This document shows, in pieces, positions 33,921 through 47,241 of a stretch of 64,000 nt of DNA (positions are counted from its first letter, which is position 1; each line of letters opens with the position of its first letter). The notes below the pieces were generated by a model, which was not told the origin of the DNA, made no database searches, and worked only from the letters and a program-made list of their open reading frames with translations. The position numbers and the translations under genes were made by a program. The stretch is from Melieria omissa (lineage: Eukaryota > Arthropoda > Insecta > Diptera > Ulidiidae): contig OZ020269.1 in the NCBI GenBank assembly GCA_963971225.1, forward strand, positions 20,024,921-20,088,920. Reading direction: 5' to 3'.

Positions 33921-36060
33921 TCATGTTCCGTTTATTTCTGCTCCTCGGTCGCAATTTTATATTCGCAATTCAACATCCCACAAATAAACATAACCCAATT
34001 GACTCATCAATCACCCAATCGCTGTGCCGAAGATGATTCATGGATTGAGTTTTTTTGCTCGCTAAAGATTACAGACCGAAGAAGATGACCACAGGTACTG
34101 ATTGTTTACACGTCTTTAATTCTTAAGATCAGTGTTTGAATGAAAAAGTTAAGGTGATTAGTTGGTTTTTGTTTTTAATATTAGTTATTTGTAGTATTAT
34201 TTTTTTAACATTATAATAATTTTCATTTTAATAATATTTTTTTTAAATACTATTTCACGATGTTGCAGCCGGTATTTAGGGCCAATGTATCTATAAAAGA
34301 GATTCTAAATATTCTTAAGAAAGGAAGAAGCTTAACTTATTAGCCCTAAGCAACGCCTCTATCAAAAAAGAATTCATGGTGAGTCATACCATTCCCCTGT
34401 CTAACTTCATATTTTGTTAAAAGTGAAACGTAAAAACCCCAACCTAAGTGTTAGTAAAAATTTCCACCCGGATTAATTTAAATATCACAACTGAGTTTGA
34501 ACTATTTGAATTAACTTTTGCGAAAAACTTTCCACTCATTTACTTCCGCCCTGTTGAGTGAATGAAATTAATTTCCGCTGTACTAAGTTAAAATAAATTT
34601 CGAACAAAAGCTTCTCAAAATTCGTTTGGATTCCTTTCAGCAAAAAACGTTCAAATAGTTGACTAATTTATTTTGCAAATTCCCGAAACCGCACACTTCA
34701 AACCCAAATAATCACACGCGCGCAAAACGCTCGGTCGATCTGCCAAAAACTTTCCACAAAGCATATCCGCTAATTTATTAACTAGTTGACAGTTTTCCCA
34801 ATAGCCAAACAAATATTTGACTAAAATTGCCAAAAACCATGAAATTCTTACACAACTAGTATCGAAAAGGATATCCGCCAACGCTGCGCATGAGTCGCAT
34901 GTCTCTTACGGCAATTGCGCCGCCACAGTGGCCGGCTGAGCACGTGGTACAGCGGTATTAGTTAAGTGACGCACAGCGGAAGTTGTGACTATGTCGCCCA
35001 CTTCCGCCGGCGGAAGCGAATGGCGGCAGCATCCCATGCTCAGCCAAGCAACGCACAACGCAGTGTGTGTGCAGTACGTGCGGGTGTTCCGGTGTGCGCG
35101 TGCGTGTGTGCCCAATGGCCGAAATGGCATGTTTACCATGGCGGCACATACGCGCCACAGAAGGAAGCAGCCAGAATGCGACCACGCGCCGCTTCTTGCT
35201 GCTGCTGCCGGAAGACAACTGATGAATCGCAACGCTTTAGTCATGCAACTCGTCGTAGCTCTGACGCCGCCGTAAGAAGAAGCGTGCTTATCACGCGCCC
35301 AAACAAAAGCGGCCGCTGCGCTTATGACGAAAACGTTCGAGCCGCCGCTGCGAAAAGCGTTCGCTGGCCGCTTCTTTGTGGTTGGTGTTGTCTATGCTTT
35401 CGTCTTTGCTGCACCAATTTTCTACACTGTCACTTATGCTTAGTAGTTGTGTGTTGTTGTTGTTGTTTGCAACTTTGCGCCAGAGATAATAAAAATGCGA
35501 CGCGTTCATTTCGGCTCATTATGCAAGCGGTCATTGTGTGTGCTCGCTGCAGTGTCGCGCTGCGAAAAATGCATTAAAAGCGCACAACCCGAAACGTAAA
35601 CAGAACATTTGACGGCAAGCGCTTCAAGCGTCAACAACACGCCAACGCCACACATCACACGGCACTAGCGGAATTGCATTGCACATCCGTCGCCAACGTA
35701 CACAGGACGAAAAGGATTAGTGTTTGACAACAACGTCAACGTACTCGTACCGCTTCGTGCGGATCATCGCTTGTAACGGATTACAAACTACACTGTGTAG
35801 CGCGTGCAACGAACAATCAAACGGTCGACAGCGCAAACGCGACGCTTAAATGCTCAATCAAAGTGTGCGCCGAAAAAGACGAAAGTGCAATTGTGATAAT
35901 TTTGTGGTCACCCCATCAACATTGCCAACGAATGTAACGAATATTTAAATAAAAAAAATATTGAAAAAAAATATTGAAAAAAAAATTGAAAAACATAAAA
36001 ATTAAAAGCAAAAAAAGCTAATCAAACGAAAAGTGCAAATCGAAATCTACGACTCGAGAA
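33921..36060. other. Intergenic and likely 5' region of the mucin gene
   Basis: From about 34.9 to 35.9 kb the DNA is GC-richer with open frames on several overlapping tracks, none with a family signature. It is then A-rich up to the start codon at 36061. It probably contains promoter and 5' untranslated sequence of the mucin gene, but no core promoter motif is clear enough to mark. Confidence 0.45.
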
Positions 36061-39000
36061 ATGGCCAAAGTCAATTTCAATCTAAAGGAGCTGCTGCTGG
36101 CAGTGATTGGTCTGCTGGCGCTGCAACAGGCCCACAGTCGCTACATTGCGCATCCTGTCTACCCGCACGCGTACCACGGCAGCCCTGCGCTGCACGGCGG
36201 ATACTTTGCACACGTCTTGCCGTTTCACTATCAGGTGAGCTGAGACGTTATTGCGAATATGTGCATTGGTGCCCATCCTGACGTATACGTAACATTTTGG
36301 CCCTTCAATTCCTTTGACACTAGAAAGGCCATTGTGATCATTTTGAGGGGGTTTTCGTTTTTAAATATCTGTATTTTCTTTAGTATTTCTACCAATTTTT
36401 ATTTTAGTGACTTGTCGTGAAAAATGTTATGTTTTTTTTAATTTATTTTGTGAAAAATTTGCCTAATTCGATGTTTACTTTTCGAGATATCAGCGGATAT
36501 GTATGGAAAACTTGCAGTCTTTGTAGTTTTAACGGAATGCAATTTTTAATAAAACTTTTTTTGTTTTTTTAAGATTTTAAATGTTAAGTTTTTTTTTTAG
36601 CTGGAAATTAAAACAATTGGTTTTAAAATCGCCCTGATTCAAGGATTAGGTTATAAAATTTAACTTTTAATTGGTTTTGTTTGTCTCAATGAGTCACAAT
36701 AGTAATTTTTATTTGTTCTTTTATAATTGAAAAATGAGAAAAACTGTAACACACATCTCTTAAAATTAAAAAAAAATTTTTGATATACCAAAAATGTTAT
36801 TAATGTTGCTAAATAATTTCTTGTAAATAATAATTCATGGGTTTGTTTTAATAAGTAGCTGGTTCAAAATTTAAATTTTTGTATTTAAAAAAAGTATTTT
36901 AGACAAGTTTATGTTTTCAATTTAAAATTAAAAGGTTTTCTTAGTATTAATATTCATTTTCAGGAATTTTCTCGACGTAATCATTTAGAAAAACCCGCCT
37001 TGAGTAAAAAACAAATAGTAGTAGAATAGTAAATGCTAAATATTATAAATGTTGAATTGAATGAATGAATGAATGATTCATAAATGTTGAAATTACAAAT
37101 GTGCAATAATTGTTTTTTTAAGACAGAAGAAGAAAAATAAGTCTGTGAATGAGTGAATCTGAATAAATTTGTTCAGTAAATTTCAATAATCAAGGAACAA
37201 AAGTAACAAATTTAACCTTTTCTATATTGTTGGAAAGCTTAAAAATTTCTTTAAAAAAACAAAAAATATATAATATACCGTAACTATTTACAACCTCACC
37301 AGTTCCATATAAATCACAGAATACCATTTAAATCAAAACCTAAACCACATCATCAATCACAGAATACATTTTTTACATACAAATATTTAATTAAAAATGT
37401 TTACATATTTATTTACTTACTTTTAGCCTCCTCAATATCCACCACCGGGCACCTTCTACGACAAAAGACGCGGCATTTTGCGCACATTTTCCGGCGGCGG
37501 CGTTCCAGTGCTTGTCGATTATGTAAATATTTTTGATTTCCAACTATTTCTCGTTTCCAATATTCATTATTAAATAAAATTACTTTCTCTTCGCAAAGAA
37601 CAAACGTTGTTCGAACGATTTCATCGGCATCAAACCGCATCCTAATCAGCGCCAGTACTATTATGTGTGCAAACCGGACTGTGTCATCTTCGGAAAGTGT
37701 CAAAATCTACACGTAAGTCTCCTTGTTCCCCAATATACGTCATCCTCTTTACACACACATTTCTTTACAGGTATTCAATGCCACCAAAGGCCAATGCAGT
37801 CCGCTGCCCAACGTGGAATTCGCACCCGTCTGCACCAAGGAGGGTCGTTTCCCCATACCCTCCGACTGCTTTATTTACTACCGCTGCGACTGCAATCTGA
37901 AGGCGCGCATCTACTCGTGTCCTCAAAATACCGTTTTTTCGGCAGCACAGAGCAAGTGCATTCCCGGCAATCAGTGTGCCCCAACCGAGATTTCCAACAA
38001 TGGCTCTTACATACCCCAAAACTGTGAAGAAAAGTTTCCGCCTTGCGACCAAATCGGCACCTTCCGCTCGCCATCCGATTGCTCGCTCTACTACACGTGC
38101 AGCATGCAACCGAGCGGCGTTTATCTGCAAACTCGTTTCAAGTCAGTCGCAGTTAAATTGCATTTAGAATTCGTTTAATGCGGTTTGATGGATTTCAGAT
38201 GTCCTGGTGATAGGTTTTACGATGTTGAAAAGAAATCTTGCCGTCCCAAAAAGGATGTTCCCTGCGATTGCATACAGGTGGCCGAATTGATTTACCCAAG
38301 GCCACCACTTCCACTTCCACCACCTCTTCCGGCTCCCTGTGCTTCTGGCTATCCAAACCACGATCATTCCGGCTCATTCGAAGATGGCGAATACCCCACC
38401 GAAAACTCGCAACCATGTTCTACAGAAGGTAAGTCAAATCTGTTTGTCACCACAACTTCATCAGTTCTGGACCGCAATATTACAACTTGCAGATACTAGC
38501 AGTAGCTCTGTTGAAACTTCGGCAACACCTAGTCTCAACACAGATGCATCAACAACTGACCAAACTGAAGAAGGTAGCGTTAAAATTTGGGAAACTGATT
38601 TTCTACAAAAAACTTCAACTTCTCACACTACCGTATCTTTCACAGTTACTGGCACAGATTCAACGCTCACTACACCCATCACCGATTCATCACCTTCCTC
38701 ATCCTCCGCTTTACCAACGTCCATAAATCCGTCGTCTTCAACTGTCTCGACAGCAGAAACAGAAACAACATTCGAACCCAGTGCATCCACTGCAGGAACT
38801 GATTCGAGTTCAATCTCCACCCTTCCAGATGACACTAGCTCTTCTATTGAAAGTTCCACTGTATCATCAACAGCCGGGTCGGATAGCACCGCTGACACCT
38901 CTCCAAGTGACTCAACGTCTAATACAGGCTCCTCATCCGAATCAAGTTCCACCGCTGGAACCGATTCCACCATTGAAAGTTCCACTGCATCATCAACAGC

Positions 39001-42000
39001 CGGGTCAGATAGCACTGATGACACCTCTTCAAGTGAACCTACATCTAGTACAGACTCCTCACCCGACACAAGTTCCACCGCTGTAACAGATTCGAGTACT
39101 GATAGTTCCACTGCATCATCAACAGCTGGGTCGGACAGCACCGCTGACACCTCCTCAAGTGACTCTACATCTTCTACAGACGCTTCATCCGACGCAAGTT
39201 CCACCGCTGTAACAGATTCAAGTACCGACAGTTCCACTGCATCGTCAACAGCCGGGTCGGATAGCACCGCTGACACCTCCCCAAGTGACTCAACATCTAC
39301 TTCAGACTCCTCACCCGACACAAGTTCCACCGCTGTAACAGATTCGAGTACTGATAGTTCCACTGCATCATCAACAGCTGGGTCGGACAGCACCGCTGAC
39401 ACCTCCTCAAGTGACTCTACATCTTCTACAGACGCTTCGTCCGACGCAAGTTCCACCGCTGTAACAGATTCTAGTACTGATAGTTCCACTGCATCATCAA
39501 CAGCCGGGTCGGATAGCACCGCTGACACCTCCCCAAGTGACTCCACATCTACTGCAGACTCCTCACCCGACACAAGTTCCACCACTGTAACAGATTCGAG
39601 TACCGATAGTTCCACTGTATCATCAACAGCCGGGTCGGATAGCACCACTGACTCCTCCTCAAGTGACTCCACATCTACTACAGACTCTTCACCTGACACA
39701 AGTTCGACCGCTGTTACAGATTCGAGTACTGATAGTTCCACTCTATCATCAACAGCCGGGTCAGACAGCACTGCTGACAACTCTTCAAGTGACTCTACTT
39801 CTTCAACAGACGCTTCATCCGACGCAAGTTCCACCGCTGTAACAGATTCGAGTACTGATAGTTCCACTCAATCATCAACAGCCGGGTCGGATAGCACTGC
39901 TGACACCTCTTCAAGTGACTCAACATCTACTTCAGACTCCTCACCCGACACAAGTTCCACGGCTGTAACAGATTCGAATACTGATAGTTCCACTGCATCG
40001 TCAACAGCCGGGTCGGATAGCACCGCTGATACCTCCCCAAGTGACTCAACATCTACTACAGACACCTCATCCGAATCAAGTTCCACCGCCGTAACAGATT
40101 CGAGTACTGATAGTTCCACTCTATCATCAACGGCTGGGTCGGATAGCACTGCTGACACCTCTTCAAGTGACTCAACATCTACTTCAAACTCCTCACCCGA
40201 CACAAGTTCCACCGCTGTAACAGATTCGAGTACTGATAGTTCTACTGCATCATCAACAGCCGGCTCGGATAGCACCGCTGACACCTCCTCAAGTGACTCT
40301 ACATCTTCTACAGACGCTTCATCCGACGCAAGTTCCACCGCTGTAACAGATTCGAGTACTGATAGTTCCACTGCATCGTCAACAGCCGGATCGGATAGCA
40401 CCGCTGACACCTCCTCAAGTGACTCAACATCTACTTCAGACCCCTCACCCGACACAAGTTCCACCGCTGTAACAGATTCGAGTACTGATAGTTCCACTGC
40501 ATCGTCAACAGCCGGGTCGGATAGCACTGCTGACACCTCTTCAAGTGACTCAACATCTACTTCAAACTCCTCACCCGACACAAGTTCCACCGCTGTAACA
40601 GATTCGAGTACTGATAGTTCTACTGCATCATCAACAGCCGGCTCGGATAGCACCGCTGACACCTCCTCAAGTGACTCTACATCTTCTACAGACGCTTCAT
40701 CCGACGCAAGTTCCACCGCTGTAACAGATTCGAGTACTGATAGTTCCACTGCATCGTCAACAGCCGGATCGGATAGCACCGCTGACACCTCCTCAAGTGA
40801 CTCAACATCTACTTCAGACTCCTCACCCGACACAAGTTCCACCGCTGTAACAGATTCGAGTACTGATAGTTCCACTGCATCGTCAACAGCCGGGTCGGAT
40901 AGCACTGCTGACACCTCTTCAAGTGACTCAACATCTTCTACAGACGCTTCATCCGACGCAAGTTCCCCCGCTGTGACAGATTCGAGTACTGATAGTTCCA
41001 CTGCATCGACCTCCTCAAGTGACTCTACATCTTCTACAGACGCTTCATCCGATGCAAGTTCCACCGCTGTAACAGATTCGAGTACTGATAGTTCCACTGC
41101 ATCGTCAACAGCCCGGTCGGATAGCACTGCTGACACCTCTTCAAGTGACTCAACATCTACTTCAGACTCCTCACCCGACACAAGTTCCACGGCTGTTACA
41201 GATTCGGGTACTGATAGTTCCACTCTATCATCAACAGCCGGGTCAGACAGCACTGCTGACAACTCTTCAAGTGACTCTACATCTTCTACAGACGCTTCAT
41301 CCGACGCAAGTTCCCCCGCTGTGACAGATTCGAGTACTGATAGTTCCACTGCATCGACCTCCTCAAGTGACTCTACATCTTCTACAGACGCTTCATCCGA
41401 TGCAAGTTCCACCGCTGTAACAGATTCGAGTACTGATAGTTCCACTGCATCGTCAACAGCCCGGTCGGATAGCACTGCTGACACCTCTTCAAGTGACTCA
41501 ACATCTACTTCAGACTCCTCACCCGACACAAGTTCCACCGCTGTAACAGATTCGAGTACTGATAGTTCCACTGCATCATCAACAGCCGGATCGGATAGCA
41601 CCGCTGACACCTCCTCAAGTGACTCAATATCTACTTCAGACTCCTCACCCAACACAAGTTCCACCGCTGTAACAGATTCGAGTACCGATAGTTCCACTGC
41701 ATCGTCAACAGTCGGGTCGGATAGCACTGCTGACACCTCTTCAAGTGACTCAACATCTACTTCAGACTCCTCACCCGACACAAGTTCCACCGCTGAAACA
41801 GATTCAAGTACTGATAGTTCCACTGCATCATCAACAGCTGGGTCGGATAGCACCGCTGACACCTCCTCAAGTGACTCTACACCTTCTACAGACGCTTCAT
41901 CCGACGCAAGTTCCACCGCTGTAACAGATTCGAGTACTGATAGTTCCACTGCATCGTCAACAGCCGGGTCGGATAGCACTGCTGACACCTCTTCAAGTGA

Positions 42001-45000
42001 CTCAACATCTACTTCAGACTCCTCACCCGACACAAGTTCCACCGCTGTAACAGAGTCGAGTACTGATAGTTCCACTGCATCGTCAACAGCCGGATCGGAT
42101 AGCACCACTGACACCTCTTCAAGTGACTCAACATCTACTTCAGACTCCTCACCCGACACAAGTTCCACCGCTGTAACAGATTCGAGTACTGATAGTTCCA
42201 CTGCATCGTCAACAGCCGGGTCGGATAGCACTGCTGACACCTCTTCAAGTGACTCAACATCTACTTCAGACTCCTCACCCGACACAAGTTCCACCGCTGT
42301 AACAGATTCGATTACTGATAGTTCCACTGCATCGTCAACAGCCGGGTCGGATAGCACCGCTGACACCTCTTCAAGTGACTCAACATCTACTTCAGACTCC
42401 TCACCCGACACAAGTTCCACCGCTGTAACAGATTCGAGTACTGATAGTTCCACTGCATCGTCAACAGCCGGATCGGATAGCACCGCTGACACCTCCTCAA
42501 GTGACTCTACATCTTCTACAGACGCTTCATCCGACGCAAGTTCCACCGCTGTAACAGATTCGAGTACTGATAGTTCCACTGCATCGTCAACAGCCGGGTC
42601 GGATAGCACCGCTGAGACCTCTTCAAGTGACTCAACATCTACTTCAGACTCCTCACCCGACACAAGTTCCACCGCTGTAACAGATTCGAGTACTGATAGT
42701 TCCACTGCATCGTCAACAGCCGGATCGGATAGCACCGCTGACACCTCCTCAAGTGACTCAACATCTACTTCAGACTCCTCACCCGACACAAGTTCCACCG
42801 CTGTAACAGATTCGAGTACTGATAGTTCCACTGCATCGTCAACAGCCGGGTCGGATAGCACTTCTGACACCTCTTCAAGTGACTCAACATCTACTTCAGA
42901 CTCCTCACCCGACACAAGTTCCACCGCTGTAACAGATTCGAGTACTGATAGTTCCACTGCATCGTCAACAGCCGGATCGGATAGCACCGCTGACACCTCT
43001 CCAAGTGACTCAACATCTACTACAGGCTCCTCATCTGAATCAAGTTCCACCATTGACAGTTCCACGGCATCGTCAACAGCCGGGTCGGATAGCACTTCTG
43101 ATAATTCCTCACCCTCCAGCAGCATATCGACAGACGGACTGGACACAACTACTGAACTTTCTTCTACTCAGTCTTCAGGAGCATCAACAGATACAACACT
43201 CAGTAGCGTTTCACCAACAAGTACTGATGCCTCAACAGACGACGAGTCGACAACGCAAGATTTTACCAGTGAAACCAAAGAAACTACGACTGAAGCAGTA
43301 GATTCAACCACAGAGCTTAGCACCGAATCCGAACCGCCTACAACTAAAACAACAACCGAAATTGATAAACCAGGTATGTAAAAAAAACACCTGCTGCAGC
43401 CGTTAGCTTGACACACAATGACACATTACATATAACATTCCACAGTTATGCCACACGATAGACACCAAACACCTGCCACAGAACCCATTACAAACAACTT
43501 GGTACACTCGCAATTCCATGATACAAACACAGACGATGAGTTCCCACGAGGATCACGAAGTACAAATTTCAAACAAAACACAACAAACAATAACAATTTG
43601 CTGGAAGATGTGAAGCTGAAAAGTAGTTTACGTCCAGAAACTCCCAAAGAATCAAATATTAACGAATACCAGAAATTGTCCAATTCGAATGCAATTGGTT
43701 CACATGATATCAACTCTATAAATGCGTTACCATTACGTAAACTTGAGACGCACGATGCACAGATGTCAAGCATAGTCGATGGAGAAGTGCCATCGACAAT
43801 AAGAGGAACAATGAACCCTGGTATTCCTTCATCGAATCATAAGATTTCGGTTGCTCCATCTGAGTCAACATGGAGGGAAGCAGTTGACAAAATGCCAAAT
43901 CCAGAAGCTAAAAACTTGATAAATCTATCTGGGTCCAATGAAGAATACAATTATGATGACAGTAAAGATGAGGACTACTTGGAATACGAGCTGGTAACTG
44001 ATCAAGAGCAGAGAGAAATTACTACGGAATCACTGAATCACCAGAACGAAGGAAAAATCAGTGAAAGCCCAGCAAAAACATTAATACCCAGTAAATCCAA
44101 CGAAAATTTGTTGTTAAAAGAGGTAATTGAAAAACAAATTCCAACCACTGAAAGAATACCTAAACTAATGGTTGAGCCGTTCACACCAATACCACTCAGG
44201 CTGACGCATTCATTTGATGCAGCATCGCTAGCAGCAACCATACCACACACAATTACGGAACGAACAATTCGAAATGCAGCCCACGACAACAGTGGTAATT
44301 TGATTCAATCAAACGAAATTGGTGACATGTCCGAAAACTTGCTATTTCCAACACTAGAGGAAATGGTTGAGGCAAAAAAACCAGAAATTATTGAAAATTC
44401 AGCCGACCGCCCAAGTCAAAGCTTGGATGAAATAAATGACTCACACCCCAAATGGATAGAAACAATGGCACAACAGAACCTCGATTCAACATCAACTCCC
44501 CACACTATACCACAAACAATGTCAAATACAACTGATCCAATAGTTTTTTCAACAACAATACCAAACACAATCAATACCACATTAGCACCAATACAAACCA
44601 CATCCACAAGCATAGATGAGCCAACATCAACACAAGCCAGTAGCAACAAAATTAGTGACGACACTTCCGATAGTAAATCATCCGCAATAATCGAATCGGC
44701 AACAACACAACCCACTATATCACACATAGCAGGCAGCATGGAACACAACTTAGTAGAATCACACAATATAATTGATCCATCAATGCAACAGACACCACAC
44801 TTTATTGCAACACCCATAACAATCAACGATCCGAATATGTTGGAATTAACATCAAAGCCAAAAACAATCGGCGCGGCAGCACTTTCAACATCAACCACAC
44901 TCAAAGACAGCTCAGCATCACCCACAACACCAAAACCACCAACAGTACTGAACACAACCACGCGTAATGTCGACGATAGTAGTAGCGATTATGACTTCGT

Positions 45001-46359
45001 TGATGACAACGAAAGTCTTGAATCCGCTAAATTGCCATTGGGGAGCAAAGAAGAACATGTCTTCGAACAACAACAAGCAACTGTTGTCAATAAATTGTCA
45101 ACTAAAGCAGCAGCAAGCACACATGAAGGCGGAGTGGAAGCTGTAGATGATTCTTTCACAGCAACCGTTTCAAAAAATGAAGAACATAACCTTAAAGAAT
45201 CCACCATCACAACACCGGGAAAATTCATTAATGAAGCGCTTGGTGCGGAAAATGAAATCGAAAATCTGTCAACAGTAGCAAAAGTTAGTGTGGAAGATGA
45301 TTCACAAAATGGTTCGGCAGACATATTGAATGCTCCGTTTGGTGTACCGGAAGCTCAGGTTAAAACTTTCGATGATATTACAACAACAACAAAAAGCAAT
45401 GCTGCAGTCAGTATGGAAGAAGGCTTAGCAAACCTACAATTACAGAAAGTTCTGAGAGGTCGCGCTCTAAGCGCCTCAGGTTGGCCCACTGAGGTGGACA
45501 ACAATATCGAATATGATTCAATAATGTCGAATGTGGAAGATTTCGAAAATAAAATACAAAATCCACAAACTGTGCAGAATGGTTTAGAAAACCATACAGT
45601 AGACAACGATAATTCAAATCATATGCGCACAACAAAAGATGCTCCTCTTGTGGAAAAAATTTTCGAAAATCCCACAACAATGACAACACCAACTGAAACC
45701 ACAGAGGAGGCTGTAGATGATTCGCTCCATTTGTCTCAAGTAGAAGAATCGGAAATCAAAGAAGATAATATTGGTTCGACTGCAGTGAATGGAGACAGTT
45801 TCCCCACTACACAAACACTGTTAACGGAAATCGATGTGGTGGTTCCCACACCAACACATGCAAACAATACATCCACTGAACACACACCCACAGCAACAAA
45901 AACAACAACCACCACAACAGCAACCACACAGCCCAATGTTGCAACATTTGAATCTGATCACTTAGATATAGAATTCGACAGAGACATTATAGAAATTAGT
46001 TCAAAAGACTTGCGTTCAATACGCAACGCACAGGCGACACAAACACAAAAACCAGTGACTAATCCCAATCAAAACCTAGTTACAGAACCGTGCAATCCTG
46101 TGAACGGATCCATACCCAAGTTGGAAATAAAAGTATTCCGACCGCTCGACCTGCGAATAATTTTCTGCCCGGAAACATGCAATCGAACGCATCAGCACAT
46201 TTTCGGTTAGTTCGACTAGAGTGAAAGCGGGAATTTTTATATGTAAACCAAATATATATTTTTGCAGAAACGGAAATGGTTGGCGATAAACGTGCGGTGG
46301 GCATTAAATGGATTCCACAAAATTCAAAGAATACGTTTAGCCTACAAACTGCCAAATAA
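36061..46359 (+). CDS. Secreted chitin-binding mucin with 42-residue Ser/Thr repeat
   Basis: Exons: 36061-36234, 37427-37522, 37599-37712, 37771-38141, 38199-38428, 38493-43373, 43446-46205, 46268-46359; about 2905 residues in one frame. Seen: signal peptide (LLLAVIGLLALQQAHS); His/Tyr/Pro-rich start; three peritrophin-A (ChtBD2) domains with six-Cys spacing in exons 3-5; a Pro-rich hinge; a Ser/Thr/Asp region of about 33 repeats; a long Asn/Thr/Glu-rich non-repetitive part; and a Cys-containing C-terminus with EPCNP and FCPETC. Known: peritrophin-A domains bind chitin, and Ser/Thr arrays are usually O-glycosylated. Inference: a mucin of the peritrophic matrix, trachea or cuticle surface. Part of exon 6 (38571-38643) could be an optional intron. 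I do not recognise a named orthologue. Confidence 0.88.
38850..43095 (+). repeat. 126-bp (42-residue) coding minisatellite, about 33 copies
   Basis: Unit consensus runs through SSTAVTDSSTDSSTA, SSTAGSDSTADTSSSD and STSTSDSSPDT or STSSTDASSDA. The period is exactly 126 bp (for example TTCGAGTACT at 42181 and TTCGATTACT at 42307). Nearly all changes are substitutions; indels keep the frame. The two tail variants (SDSSPDT and TDASSDA) define higher-order groupings. Confidence 0.95.
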
Positions 46360-46540
46360 TGAACCCCTGTGCTGCGAAAATGCCACCACGAGAGCTGTGA
46401 AAATGCCACAAGAATAGTTTCAATTTTTTCGAAAATTCGATTTTGTTTCGGTTGAATAAGTTCGATGCGAAACAATTTATTTTTTTTTATTATTTTTTTG
46501 TTTTAAAATTAGTAAATTATTATACATATAGCATTATTTA

Positions 46541-46546
46541 AATAAA
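46541..46546 (+). promoter_or_regulatory. Possible mucin polyadenylation signal
   Basis: First of a cluster of AATAAA/AATAAAAT motifs, 182 bp after the mucin stop codon. Confidence 0.45.
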
Positions 46547-46559
46547 TAAAATAAAATTA

Positions 46560-47241
46560 TGCATAAATTCAACAACAGTGAATTTAATATTAATACTGAA
46601 TAGGCTAACGGTTTAAACTTGTAGAGAAATGGATTGTTTCATCGAAATGATCCTAGGACTTTCCAGGTTCAAATACTAAACGTTTTCTTGTGCCAATTCC
46701 AAATAACGGCTTTTCCAATCAACGAACAAAAACTTATCCACAAGTCTCTTCAATCATCGCAACATGGCAACATCTTCTCCCTCTCGATTTCCCTTTCTGC
46801 ATGAAAGCGGCAACACTTGACACTTTAGCACAAACAACAACCACAGAATAACAAACACGAATTATTATTGGCTGTGCCTCGAACTGTCACACAGCAGCTT
46901 GTCAAATTCTCTTCGCTTTTCCACAGTTGGAGTTTTGCTGGGTGAATATTTTATTAAATTAACGGCAATTTAATTTAATAAAAAATAAATTGCTGGTTTA
47001 AATTGAGTGTGTAGGATATCGCAGCAGCAGCGCACCGCACTTTGGCGTTGTGCGCGTATTGCGTTGGGTGCAATTTGGATGGAAACGGGCCGCGTCGCGC
47101 GGTCGCTGCTTAATTAACAAATTTAATTAGACGATAATTAGCGAGTTGGAGGGGCACAGGCGAAGTGCCAATAGCGAATTGCTTAGAGCGCAGTCAACGC
47201 TCGACGCAGGCAACATAGCACATTCGGTTTGGCAGTCCAAC
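46560..47241. other. Intergenic, likely promoter of the MADF-BESS gene
   Basis: Contains no gene. The last 200 bp before the 47242 start is GC-richer and probably 5' untranslated. Confidence 0.45.

Noticed and set aside
34966..35577. 203-codon plus-strand frame and opposing minus-strand frames
   Set aside because: GC-richer, Cys/Arg/Ala-rich content without a domain; competing frames in the same DNA. More likely 5' flank of the mucin gene.
38623..39867. 414-codon minus-strand frame
   Set aside because: It is the reverse of the mucin Ser/Thr repeat; the periodic composition keeps it open. It has no start context, domain or splice sites of its own.
39868..43146. 1092-codon minus-strand frame
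   Set aside because: Same reason: a mirror of the 126-bp coding repeat.
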